From positions 1 to 13,684 of the forward strand of contig DATHVI010000201.1 of assembly GCA_035461385.1 (NCBI GenBank): 13,684 bases of DNA, given 5' to 3'. Origin of the DNA: DATHVI01 sp035461385 (lineage in GTDB: Bacteria; Actinomycetota; Thermoleophilia; Solirubrobacterales; 70-9). This document shows positions 1-6,955 of the stretch, one piece after another. The translations under genes and the position numbers were made by a program. Numbering within the stretch: position 1 is the stretch's first letter; each line of letters opens with the position of its first letter. A model generated the notes under the pieces. The model saw only the letters and a list, made by a program, of their open reading frames with translations. It had not been told where the DNA came from and ran no database searches.

Positions 1-777
1 CTACGGGCGGGGGAAGCGGGAGCGCAGTGCGAGGACGGCCTTGGTGTGGAGCTGGGAGACTCGCGACTCGGTGACCCCGAGGACCTCGCCGATCTCGCGC
101 AGGGTGAGGTTCTCGTAGTAGTAGAGCGCGATCACCAGCCGCTCGCGCTCCGGTAGGCCCTCGATCGCGTCGGCGAGGCGATCCTTGAGCTCCGAGCTCT
201 GGGCTTCGATCTCGGGGTCGATCGCGCCCGGGTCCTTGATCGTGTCGAGGACGGAGATCTGGCTCGAGCTCTCCGGGTCGGCGAACGTCCAGAGGTCGTC
301 GAGCGCGAGCACCGACGAGTTGGCGATGTCGAGCAGGATCCCCTGGAACTCCTCGACCGTCACCCCGAGCTGCACTGCCATCTCCTCGTCGGTCGGCGCG
401 CGCTGGAGCTTGCCCTCGAGGGCCACGTGCGCTCGCTCGACCTCGCGCGCCCGCGCGCGGACCGAGCGCGGCACCCAGTCGAGCGAGCGCAGCTCGTCGA
501 TGATCGCCCCCTTCACCCGGGCGACGGCGAAGGTCTCGAACTTGATCCCCTTCGCGGGGTCGAAGCGCTCGATCGCGCCGATCAGGCCGATCAGGCCGTA
601 GGAGATCAGGTCCGACTCGTCGACATGCGAGGGCAGGCCGGACGCAAGCCGGCCGGCGATGAACTTGACCAGTGGCGAGTAGGCGACCACCAGCCGCTCC
701 CGAGCCCGCTCGTCGCCCTCCTCCTTGTAGCGACGCCACAGGTCCCGAAGCTCCACTGCCTTGACGTTCGTCTCCAT
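1..777 (-). CDS. whiG: WhiG/FliA-family RNA polymerase sigma factor
   Basis: This is a 258-residue alternative sigma factor of the sigma-70 group 3 FliA/WhiG type, which directs RNA polymerase to a specialised promoter set. Region 2 covers about residues 28-107, with the characteristic GLIGLIGAIERFDP and FETFAVARVKGAIIDELR stretches. Region 3 follows to about 165. Region 4 (about 206-255) holds a helix-turn-helix (LTLREIGEVLGVTESRVSQL). Length is normal for the family and the protein is complete, with the TAG stop at the window edge. The ATG at 777 has no good Shine-Dalgarno. In Streptomyces WhiG drives sporulation genes and is held by a c-di-GMP-dependent anti-sigma; FliA proteins drive flagellar genes. 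No anti-sigma, flagellar or sporulation gene lies in the window, so the regulon is unknown. It sits 27 nt after xerC, with a hairpin between them. The family call is firm; whiG rather than fliA rests on actinobacterial context. Confidence 0.9.
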   Translation of the reverse strand: METNVKAVELRDLWRRYKEEGDERARERLVVAYSPLVKFIAGRLASGLPSHVDESDLISYGLIGLIGAIERFDPAKGIKFETFAVARVKGAIIDELRSLDWVPRSVRARAREVERAHVALEGKLQRAPTDEEMAVQLGVTVEEFQGILLDIANSSVLALDDLWTFADPESSSQISVLDTIKDPGAIDPEIEAQSSELKDRLADAIEGLPERERLVIALYYYENLTLREIGEVLGVTESRVSQLHTKAVLALRSRFPRP

Positions 778-803
778 ACCTGGGTCGGTCGTGAGCCCCT
801 TAC

Positions 804-833
804 CCTACGCGCGTGGGTGAGCACGCGCGTAGG
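804..833 (-). terminator. Perfect 11-bp hairpin across the xerC stop codon
   Basis: The arms at 804-814 and 823-833 (CCTACGCGCGT and ACGCGCGTAGG) are perfectly complementary around an 8-nt loop. The stem includes the xerC TAG codon and the last codons, and ends about 27 nt before the sigma-factor ATG. No T-run follows, so if it terminates it would be a U-less actinobacterial-type terminator. It could instead attenuate or stabilise RNA between xerC and the sigma gene. A TAnnnT hexamer (TAGGGT, 802-807, minus strand) overlaps it and might be a -10 for the sigma gene. Confidence 0.5.
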
Positions 834-1725
834 CGCGGCGGAGGCGGGTGGGTTCCACCCGCGTGTAGATCTGGGTCGTCGAGACACTCGAATGGCCGAG
901 CAGCTCCTGGATCGAGCGCAGGTCGGCGCCGCCTTCGAGCAGGTGCGTGGCAAACGAATGGCGCAGCGTGTGCGGGGAGACGTGGCCGGCGACGGCTGCC
1001 TCGCGAACCCAGCGCTCGAGCCGGCGGCGCACGTCCGACTGACTGAGGCGTCTTCCGCGGACCGAGAGGAACAGCGCCGGCTCGTCGTCGCGCGAGGCGA
1101 GCGCCGGCCGCGCCGTCTCGAGGTAGCGGCGAAGCGCACGCTGGGCGGGCTCGCCGATCGGGACGATGCGGGTCTTGCTTCCCTTGCCCGTCGTCCGCAC
1201 GGTCTCCTGCTCGAAGTCGACGTCGGCTGTGTCGAGGCCGACGATCTCCTCGGCGCGAAGCCCGCACGAGTACGTCACCTCCAGCAGCGCGCGGTCACGA
1301 ACCTCGAGCGGGGTCCGCACCGGGATCCGATCGAGGAGCCGGCCGACCTCGTCGGGGCCGAGGACGCGCGGCAAGCGAGAGTCGCGCTTCGGCGACGGCA
1401 GCAGATCGGCGGGGTTCTGCGCCGCCTCGCCGCGGCGCAGCAGGTGGTCGTGGAAGGCGCGGCAGGCGGCCAGCTTGCGCGCGACGCTCGCCTTCGCCAG
1501 CCCCCGGCCCGAGAGCATCGCCGCGTAGGCGCGCAGGTCGCGGTAGGTGAGGTCGCCCGGGTCGCGGCCGCGGGCGCTCGCCCAGCCCCCGAGCTCGCGC
1601 AGGTCGGCGCCGTAGGCGCGACGCGTGCCCGCCGCCATCCCCCGCATCTCGAGCTCGCGCGCGAACGAGTCCAGCGCTCCCTCCCATGCCGGGCTCGGAT
1701 CGAGACCAGCGGCTTCGCGCACCAT
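805..1725 (-). CDS. xerC: Tyrosine recombinase XerC/XerD family
   Basis: This is a 306-residue tyrosine recombinase of the type that resolves chromosome dimers at dif. An N-terminal SAM-like core-binding domain (about residues 12-110) precedes the catalytic domain. All catalytic residues are visible: Arg157 (SCGLRAEE), Lys181 (TGKGSK), His252 and Arg255 (HTLRHSFATHLL), His278 (LGHSSVSTTQ) and the nucleophile Tyr287 (IYTRV). The C-terminus ends in the Xer-like AHPRA. I chose the ATG at 1725 over the upstream frame opening at 1815. The longer form would overlap the transpeptidase gene and add 30 low-complexity residues, while 306 residues matches the family. It lies 55 nt downstream of the transpeptidase stop. 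Whether it is XerC or XerD cannot be settled from sequence alone; the dprA/comM/whiG neighbourhood favours xerC. Confidence 0.9.
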   Translation of the reverse strand: MVREAAGLDPSPAWEGALDSFARELEMRGMAAGTRRAYGADLRELGGWASARGRDPGDLTYRDLRAYAAMLSGRGLAKASVARKLAACRAFHDHLLRRGEAAQNPADLLPSPKRDSRLPRVLGPDEVGRLLDRIPVRTPLEVRDRALLEVTYSCGLRAEEIVGLDTADVDFEQETVRTTGKGSKTRIVPIGEPAQRALRRYLETARPALASRDDEPALFLSVRGRRLSQSDVRRRLERWVREAAVAGHVSPHTLRHSFATHLLEGGADLRSIQELLGHSSVSTTQIYTRVEPTRLRRAYARAHPRA

Positions 1726-1780
1726 GCGTGAAGGTTCGCCGCCACCGGGCGATCGCCTGCCGGAGGCGCGGCGCGAGCGG

Positions 1781-2818
1781 TCAGTCGCCGATGTAGATCG
1801 GTGTGCCGACGTCAACGACCTCGTACAGCTCCTCGACCTCGGGGATCGCCATCCGCAGGCAGCCGTGCGAGGCGGCGCTGCCGAGCGAGCCGACGTCGTC
1901 GGTGCCGTGGATCCCGGCGCCGTCGTAGATCCCCATCCACCGCGCCTTGATCGGGTTGTCGGGGCCGGGCGGGATCACCTGGCCGGCGAGCTCGCCGGCC
2001 CAGTCGCTGTCGGGAACGTGCCAGGACGGGTTGACCGCCTTGTTCTGGATCGAGTAGACGCCGACCGGGGTGTCGTAGCCGGCCTTGCCGACGGCGATCG
2101 TGTAGGTCTTCTCGAGCTCGAGGTCCTTCCAGAGGTGGAGCTTGAAGTTCGTCCGGTCGACGGTGAGGTAGGTCGGGTACTGCTCCGCGAGGTCTTCCTT
2201 CGTCACCTCGGCCTTGACCTTCGCCACCGGGGCGTCGACCCTCCGGCCGCCGGAGCTCTGGACCGCCGCGTCGACCTGGTCCCGCAGCTCCTCGGTCTCG
2301 ACCTTGAGGCCGGTGCGGCCGTTCACCGTCCCCAGCGACGAGGGGCCGGGCTCGACGCTGGCGTCGACGGGCTCACGGTCGATCTCCGCCGCCACCTTGG
2401 CGACGAACTCGTCCACCGCCTCCTCGGAGTAGCTGATCCGCGGCGGCACCACCGCCTCGACCTCGCCTCCGGTGGCGTACCGCCAGACCCGCTCGGGGAG
2501 GCTGCCGTCGCGGCTTGCATCGAGCGCTCGGTCCAGCATCCCGTCGATGTCGGCGTCGAGCTCGAGCTTCTCGGGGCTGAGCCGGTACTTGACGCCGTCG
2601 TAGCGGACGGTCACCGGTCGGTCGAGCGGGCGGACCACTTGGCGGCGAACCGCCCTGCGAGCGTCGTCGACCTCCATCCCGCCGACGTCGACGCCCGCGA
2701 CCCTGACGCCCTCGGCGATCACGGTCGAACGCGAGGAGTCGTAGGCGTAGGCGGCGATCGCACCGGCGAGCAGCGCGACGACGAAGGTGAAGATCGCGAT
2801 CGGTGCCTTGCGTCCCAC
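1781..2818 (-). CDS. Membrane-anchored L,D-transpeptidase (YkuD domain)
   Basis: This 345-residue protein probably forms 3-3 peptidoglycan cross-links or attaches proteins to peptidoglycan outside the membrane. Residues 7-25 are a hydrophobic N-terminal anchor after a short basic start (GRK). Residues about 33-200 resemble the PG_binding_4 domains found with VanW and actinobacterial L,D-transpeptidases (AEGVRVAGVDVGGMEVDDA). A YkuD catalytic domain fills about 215-345, with His304 (GIHG) and the signature SHGCLRM holding His318 and the catalytic Cys320. The start is GTG at 2818; no Shine-Dalgarno is visible, but a TACACT hexamer lies 11 nt upstream. It is followed after 55 nt by xerC and preceded by the epimerase-like gene with a 126-nt gap, so it probably begins its own transcript. 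The family is certain; the exact cross-linking reaction is inferred. Confidence 0.92.
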   Translation of the reverse strand: MGRKAPIAIFTFVVALLAGAIAAYAYDSSRSTVIAEGVRVAGVDVGGMEVDDARRAVRRQVVRPLDRPVTVRYDGVKYRLSPEKLELDADIDGMLDRALDASRDGSLPERVWRYATGGEVEAVVPPRISYSEEAVDEFVAKVAAEIDREPVDASVEPGPSSLGTVNGRTGLKVETEELRDQVDAAVQSSGGRRVDAPVAKVKAEVTKEDLAEQYPTYLTVDRTNFKLHLWKDLELEKTYTIAVGKAGYDTPVGVYSIQNKAVNPSWHVPDSDWAGELAGQVIPPGPDNPIKARWMGIYDGAGIHGTDDVGSLGSAASHGCLRMAIPEVEELYEVVDVGTPIYIGD

Positions 2819-2829
2819 GATGCTCGAAA

Positions 2830-2835
2830 AGTGTA
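2830..2835 (-). promoter_or_regulatory. Candidate -10 element of the L,D-transpeptidase gene
   Basis: TACACT fits TAnnnT and lies 11 nt before the GTG start, which would give a 5' leader of only a few bases. No convincing -35 is seen. The rest of the 2819-2944 gap is GC-rich, holds short palindromes and has no gene. Confidence 0.3.
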
Positions 2836-2944
2836 CGGCGGCGCTCGGGCGGCCCGGCAGGATCGCGCCCGCTGCAAGCCCAAGTTCAGCCCCGGAGCGG
2901 CGTTTCCTGCCTGCCGGCGCCGGGCGGCGGGCGCAGCCCCGGGC

Positions 2945-4111
2945 TCAGATCCCGAGCACCTCCCGGTCGGCGCCGACGCCCTCGTCGCGGCCTTCGCGCC
3001 GGCGGACGTGGCGGCTCCAGCGCAGGAACTCCTCGACCTCGCGCTCGTAGGTGTAGGCCTCCTCGCGGCCGCGGATCACCGGATCGAGCCGCAGGTGCTC
3101 GCCGAACTTGATCACCGTCTCGCGGGACGTGAAGCCGTACTCGAACCCGGTCGCCTTCAGCAATCGGTTGTCGACCCCGCGGCCGAACCGAAGCAGCCCG
3201 AGGATCTCGTCGGGAATCCGGAGGCCGAGCCGGCGGAGTGGCCCCGCGAGCGCCCCCGCGCCCCACGGCGGCAGCACCGGCGCCGGGCGCTTGCCGAGCA
3301 GGCCGATCACCTCCGAGAGAGCGAGCACACCGTCGGCCGCTGCGTTGTAGGTGCCGGGGAGAAGGTGGAACGCCGCGTGCTCGAGCGCGTGGACGACGTC
3401 GTCCTCGTGGATGAACTGGAGCCTGGGGTCGAACCCGAGCATCATCGGCACCACCGGCAGCCCGAACAGGCGGGTGAACGCGGTATCGACGTCGGGCCCG
3501 AGCACGTTCGCGAACCTGATCACCGTCACCGCGACGTCGCGGTTCTTGTGCGCGAAGTCGTCGACCGCCGCCTCGGCCTCGACGATGTCGCGCTCGAGCA
3601 GGGTGCCGGGCGGCTGCGAGCGCCGCATCTCCTCGGTGAAGAACGCCGGGTCATCCCGCGCCGAGCCGTACCAGTGGGCCGAGCTCTTGAAGATGAACTT
3701 GCGCACCGGCGAGTCGGCCCCGGTGCACGCGGCGAGGATGTTGAGGGTCCCGATGATGTTGTTCTCGTGCACGTCGCGCGGCGAGGCGAGGACCGAGTTG
3801 ACGATCAGGCGGGTGTCGACGACGGTGTCGATCTCGGCCGCGCGGACGATTCGCTCGATCAGCGAGTGCTGGTTCGAGACCTTGACGAACTCCGTCCGCT
3901 CGAGCTCGCGGGTCGGCTCGCTGGAGTCGACCCCGATGATCGCCTCGACCTGGTCGAACCGCTCCAGCGCCTGCGCGAGCCGCCCGCCCCAGTAGGTGGA
4001 GAGGCCCGTGATCAGAACCCGGCGGGTGCCCGGATCGACCGGGGCGCCGAGCGCCTCGAGGCCCCCCTCGGGTCCCGCGCCCGCCGCCGGGTCGCCGGTC
4101 AGCCGAGCCAC
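2945..4111 (-). CDS. Atypical NAD-dependent epimerase/dehydratase-like protein (extended SDR)
   Basis: This is a 388-residue Rossmann-fold protein of the extended short-chain dehydrogenase class. The nucleotide-binding loop is VLITGLSTYWGG (about residues 32-43), followed by an acidic residue after strand 2 (IIGVDSSEP). A typical SSAHWYG stretch lies at 143-149. The usual YxxxK active site is missing: the matching segment (about 170-180, TLLERDIVEAEA) has no Tyr or Lys. The GTG at 4111 is chosen because a clear GGAGG sits 8 nt upstream and the start overlaps the acyltransferase stop by 13 nt, so the genes are translationally coupled. The same pairing exists in mycobacteria (Rv0501 annotated galE2, next to the acyltransferase-like Rv0502). 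It may act with the acyltransferase on an envelope lipid or glycolipid, but the substrate is unknown and it may bind NAD(P) without classical epimerase chemistry. Confidence 0.85.
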   Translation of the reverse strand: MARLTGDPAAGAGPEGGLEALGAPVDPGTRRVLITGLSTYWGGRLAQALERFDQVEAIIGVDSSEPTRELERTEFVKVSNQHSLIERIVRAAEIDTVVDTRLIVNSVLASPRDVHENNIIGTLNILAACTGADSPVRKFIFKSSAHWYGSARDDPAFFTEEMRRSQPPGTLLERDIVEAEAAVDDFAHKNRDVAVTVIRFANVLGPDVDTAFTRLFGLPVVPMMLGFDPRLQFIHEDDVVHALEHAAFHLLPGTYNAAADGVLALSEVIGLLGKRPAPVLPPWGAGALAGPLRRLGLRIPDEILGLLRFGRGVDNRLLKATGFEYGFTSRETVIKFGEHLRLDPVIRGREEAYTYEREVEEFLRWSRHVRRREGRDEGVGADREVLGI

Positions 4112-5019
4112 ACCGACCGCCTCCGGGCGAGCATGTCGTCGAGGTTCTCCTGAATCCGGGCACGGATCTCCTGCGCGGTCACCTGCACCAGCGCTCGGTC
4201 GTGACGCGCCTCGGGCCCGCCGAGCTCGACCGTGTCGATCGGCTCGAGGAACCGGATCTTGAACTTCGCCGGCAGGTAGCCGAGGATTCCGAGCGGCCCC
4301 AGCCACGGGAAGGTCGGGGTGATCGGGAAGTAGATCAGCCCGGTCAGCTTGCGAAGCGCCTCGATCTGGGCGAACACCGGCATCGCCTCCTCGGCGCCGA
4401 CGACGCAGACGGGCACCAGCTTCGCCTCGGCGCGCATCGCTGCGTCGACGAAGCCGCCGCGGCCGAACCGGCGCAGCCGGTAGCGGTCCTTGTAGAGCTT
4501 CTCGGTCCCCTTGCGGCCCTCGGGGAAGACGAGCACGAGCCGGCGCTCGTCGAACAGCAGCCGGTGGACGTTCGCCGGATGAGCCGGAACTCCCCCGAGC
4601 TTCGGCAGCAGCATCGAGAAGCCCGGGTAGCCCTTGAAGAAGTGCTCGACGGTGAGGTAGAGCGGCCGCGGCGCCGGATGCTCCTCGCGGATCGCCTTGG
4701 CGATCATCGCTGCGTCCGGCGGCAGCGCTCCGGAGTGGTTCGAGACCAGCAGCGCGCCCCCCTCGGCGGGCACGTTCTCGATCCCCGCGACCTCGGCCCG
4801 GAACCAGTAGCGGTAGAAGAACTCGACCAGGGTCTTGTCGAAGGCCGTCTCGATTCGCTCCGATCGCCCCCAGTCGTCGAGCCGGCGATCGGGCTCGACC
4901 GCCGGCAGCAGGTCCCGCATCCGCTGCGCCGGCCGGACGTCGGGCAGCGACTCGCCGCCCCCGCCCTGGTCCTCGCCGCGCCCCGGCAGGTGCGCAAGGG
5001 AAGTTCGCTCGGAAGCCAT
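4099..5019 (-). CDS. Lysophospholipid acyltransferase family protein (PlsC-like)
   Basis: This 306-residue protein is likely a membrane-associated acyltransferase using acyl-CoA or acyl-ACP on a glycerophospholipid-type acceptor. The acceptor motif NHSGALPPD (about residues 94-102) is the H...D catalytic pair in the spaced form of the Rv0502-like subfamily. LVFPEGRKGT (about 163-172) is the PlsC block III motif, followed by the subfamily stretch DRYRLRRFGRGGF and the block VPVCVVGAEEAMP. The ATG at 5019 is preferred; the upstream frame to 5187 would overlap the divergent folate gene and adds low-complexity residues. A GTG at 5022 is equally possible. The first 50 residues are hydrophilic and probably disordered. 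It overlaps the epimerase-like gene, and the pair is probably one unit. The acceptor lipid cannot be told from sequence. Confidence 0.88.
   Translation of the reverse strand: MASERTSLAHLPGRGEDQGGGGESLPDVRPAQRMRDLLPAVEPDRRLDDWGRSERIETAFDKTLVEFFYRYWFRAEVAGIENVPAEGGALLVSNHSGALPPDAAMIAKAIREEHPAPRPLYLTVEHFFKGYPGFSMLLPKLGGVPAHPANVHRLLFDERRLVLVFPEGRKGTEKLYKDRYRLRRFGRGGFVDAAMRAEAKLVPVCVVGAEEAMPVFAQIEALRKLTGLIYFPITPTFPWLGPLGILGYLPAKFKIRFLEPIDTVELGGPEARHDRALVQVTAQEIRARIQENLDDMLARRRSVWLG
4120..4124 (-). promoter_or_regulatory. Shine-Dalgarno GGAGG deciding the epimerase-like start
   Basis: GGAGG on the minus strand ends 8 nt before GTG at 4111, inside the 3' end of the acyltransferase gene. It is the clearest ribosome binding site in the window and rejects the longer reading frame that opens at 4306. 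Confidence 0.75.
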
Positions 5020-5075
5020 CACGCCAACCGCGGCGTCTCCGCCGCTTTCCGGCGCCGCGCTCTCATCACCTGGCC

Positions 5076-5807
5076 ATGCTATCCATGCGTCTGATGCGAT
5101 CGAAGGACCAGGTGCGCAGGGCGGTGTGGAAGGCGATGGAGCGCGAGGGGGTCTCCCGGTTCCCGGGCGCCGAGGGACGGATCCCAAACTTCGCCGGCGC
5201 CAAGCTCGCCGCGGAGCGGCTCGCCGCCAACCGCGCCTGGAAGCGCGCGCGGGTGATCAAGGCGAACCCCGACTCGCCCCAAACCCACGCCCGGAGGCTC
5301 GCGCTCGAGCACGGCAAGACCCTGGTCATGGTCGTCCCGCGGCTCCGCGACAAGCACCCTTTTCGCCTCCTAGACCCGCGCAAGCTCACCGCCCAGCAGG
5401 TCCGCGAGGCGGCGACGATCAAGGGCGCGCTCCGCCACGGCCGGGTGGTCGCCGACGAGGAGCTGCCGGAGATCGACATGGTGCTCTGCGGCTCGGTCGC
5501 GGTCAACCTCAAGGGGGCGCGGATCGGCAAGGGCGGCGGGTTCTCCGACATCGAGTACGGCCTCCTGATCGAGGCCGGGAAGATCGACGATCACACGACC
5601 GTCGCGACCACGGTCCACCCGATCCAAATCCTGCGCGAGAACCTGCCTGTGATCGACCACGACCTCCCAGTCGACTTGATCGCCACCCCCCGGGCCGCGA
5701 TTGAGGTCGAGCGCGAGTACGACCGGCCGCGTGGGATCCTCTGGGATCACCTGCAGCCGCCCCAGATTCACGAGATCCCGATCCTTGAACGAATGGGCTA
5801 CGCCTGA
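5076..5807 (+). CDS. 5-formyltetrahydrofolate cyclo-ligase family protein (MTHFSD-like)
   Basis: This 243-residue protein belongs to the 5-formyl-THF cyclo-ligase (MTHFS) superfamily, whose enzymes convert 5-formyl-THF to 5,10-methenyl-THF with ATP. The C-terminal half carries VLCGSVAVNLKGARIGKGGGFSDIEYG (split here only by position, about 137-162). In true cyclo-ligases the glycine loop is followed by Tyr-Tyr-Asp; here it is Phe-Ser-Asp-Ile-Glu, as in the MTHFSD-like branch, whose activity is not well established. VHPIQIL and TPRAAIEV also match that branch. Possible starts are ATG at 5076, 5085 and 5094; none has a Shine-Dalgarno, and the conserved part begins near residue 8, so 5094 is possible. 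It is divergent from the acyltransferase (56-nt gap) and overlaps the hydrolase gene downstream. Family call is firm; catalytic activity is uncertain. Confidence 0.85.
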   Translation: MLSMRLMRSKDQVRRAVWKAMEREGVSRFPGAEGRIPNFAGAKLAAERLAANRAWKRARVIKANPDSPQTHARRLALEHGKTLVMVVPRLRDKHPFRLLDPRKLTAQQVREAATIKGALRHGRVVADEELPEIDMVLCGSVAVNLKGARIGKGGGFSDIEYGLLIEAGKIDDHTTVATTVHPIQILRENLPVIDHDLPVDLIATPRAAIEVEREYDRPRGILWDHLQPPQIHEIPILERMGYA

Positions 5808-6888
5808 GCGGGCGAGGCTCCGCCGGCCGACGCTCGCCGATGCGCTCGACCAGCTTTGGCCGTTCGCCTCGCCGCTGGGCCCGCTGCCCGACCCGACCCC
5901 GTCGGAAGGGCCGGACCCGTACGGGAACCCGGACCCCGAGTGGCTGCGGGTCGACTGGCGCGAGCACCTGCAAACGACCGAGATCGCGACGCCCGAGGAG
6001 CGCTACGGGCCGTTCTTCGCCGACGACGCCGCGCCCGTCACCCGGGTCAACTACGTCGAGTTGGGATCCGGCCCGGGGATCGACCTCGTGTTCGTCCACG
6101 GGCTCTCGGGCTGCTGGCAGAACTGGCTCGAGAACCTGCCCCGGTTCGCTCGCCGCGGGCGGGTGATCGCCCTCGACCTGCCGGGCTTCGGCGCCAGCCC
6201 GATGCCGCCGTGGCCGATCTCGGTCGAGCGCTACGGGCGCCTCGTCCACGACTTCGTCGCCGCGCTCGGGGTCGGCGACTGTGCCATCGTCGGCAACTCG
6301 CTCGGCGGCTTCATCGCCGCCGAGGCGGCGATCCACCGTCCGGATCGGTTCGAGCGGCTGGTGCTGATCTCAGCCGCCGGGGTCTCGCACGCGCGGATGC
6401 GCCGCGAGCCCGCCGAGGTGGCGGGCCGGCTCGCCGTCGCGGCCTCGCCGCTCGTGCTCAAGCTCCAGCAGGGCGGGCTGCGCCGGCCTCAGATTCGGCG
6501 GTGGGCGTTCGGGATGGTGTTCCGGCATCCGCTGCGGATCCGCTACGAGCTGCTCTGGGAGTACTTCCACAACGGCGCCGGGAGGCCGGGGTTCCTGCCC
6601 TCGCTCGGCTCGCTGATCGGTTACGACATCCTCGACCGGCTCGAGGAGGTCGAGGTGCCGACGCTGATCGTCTGGGGTCGCGACGACCGCATCGTCCCGC
6701 CCGCCGACGCGCTGGAATACGGCGCCCGCCTGCGCAACTCCGAGACGGTGATCTTCGGCGACACCGGCCACGTCCCGATGGCCGAGCGCCCGGTGCGCTT
6801 CAACCGCCTGCTGGATAATTTCTTGATTCCGTCGAGTGCCGACGGCTCGAGCCCTCACCCGCCGCCCCCGGACGCGGGAGCAGATTGA
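5785..6888 (+). CDS. Alpha/beta hydrolase
   Basis: This is a 367-residue alpha/beta-fold hydrolase, probably cytosolic (no signal peptide seen). The oxyanion-hole HGLSGCWQNW lies at about 105-114. The nucleophile elbow GNSLGG contains Ser172. The acid is Asp301 in WGRDDRIVP and the catalytic His329 is in GDTGHVPM. A lid region rich in Arg and Leu lies between about 200 and 285. The N-terminal 90 residues before the fold are Pro- and acid-rich and unusual in length. The only plausible start near the family boundary is TTG at 5785, which overlaps the cyclo-ligase-like gene by 23 nt; no in-frame ATG or GTG lies between there and the domain, and no Shine-Dalgarno is evident, so the start is less certain than the gene. 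The overlap suggests translational coupling. The C-terminus trails off in Ser/Pro. Substrate is unknown (esterase, lactonase or C-C hydrolase are all possible). Confidence 0.85.
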   Translation: MNEWATPERARLRRPTLADALDQLWPFASPLGPLPDPTPSEGPDPYGNPDPEWLRVDWREHLQTTEIATPEERYGPFFADDAAPVTRVNYVELGSGPGIDLVFVHGLSGCWQNWLENLPRFARRGRVIALDLPGFGASPMPPWPISVERYGRLVHDFVAALGVGDCAIVGNSLGGFIAAEAAIHRPDRFERLVLISAAGVSHARMRREPAEVAGRLAVAASPLVLKLQQGGLRRPQIRRWAFGMVFRHPLRIRYELLWEYFHNGAGRPGFLPSLGSLIGYDILDRLEEVEVPTLIVWGRDDRIVPPADALEYGARLRNSETVIFGDTGHVPMAERPVRFNRLLDNFLIPSSADGSSPHPPPPDAGAD

Positions 6889-6892
6889 GAAT

Positions 6893-6913
6893 GTGCGCGG
6901 CGTAGCCGCGCAC
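6893..6913. terminator. Perfect 9-bp triplet-loop hairpin between convergent genes
   Basis: The arms GTGCGCGGC (6893-6901) and GCCGCGCAC (6905-6913) pair perfectly around loop GTA. It starts 4 nt after the hydrolase stop and 42 nt beyond the ilvD stop on the other strand, so it probably terminates both. There is no T-run. Its core CGGC-GTA-GCC recurs at 13599-13619 with different but complementary outer arms. Confidence 0.6.
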
Positions 6914-6914
6914 T

Positions 6915-6955
6915 AGGTGTTCAAGGCGGGAGCGGAGGAGGCGGCGGAGGTGTTC
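6915..6955 (+). repeat. Short direct repeat next to the ilvD stop
   Basis: AGGTGTTC occurs at 6915-6922 and again at 6948-6955, with a purine-rich GGAGGAGGCGGCGG-type stretch between. The second copy abuts the ilvD stop codon. It may be chance; no mobile element is visible. Confidence 0.3.

Noticed and set aside
805..1725. Mobile-element integrase (phage or integron) instead of a Xer recombinase
   Set aside because: Length and the C-terminal AHPRA fit Xer, the neighbours are housekeeping genes, and no attachment-site repeats or cargo genes are seen.
1726..1815. A longer xerC start at 1815
   Set aside because: It would overlap the transpeptidase gene by 35 nt and add 30 Arg/Ser/Gly-rich residues not expected in XerC/XerD.
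1625..4153. An 842-codon open frame on the plus strand
   Set aside because: It is antisense to xerC, the L,D-transpeptidase and the epimerase-like gene, which all have clear domains. High third-position GC keeps the opposite frame open. Its translation is Arg/Asp/Val-rich and low in complexity.
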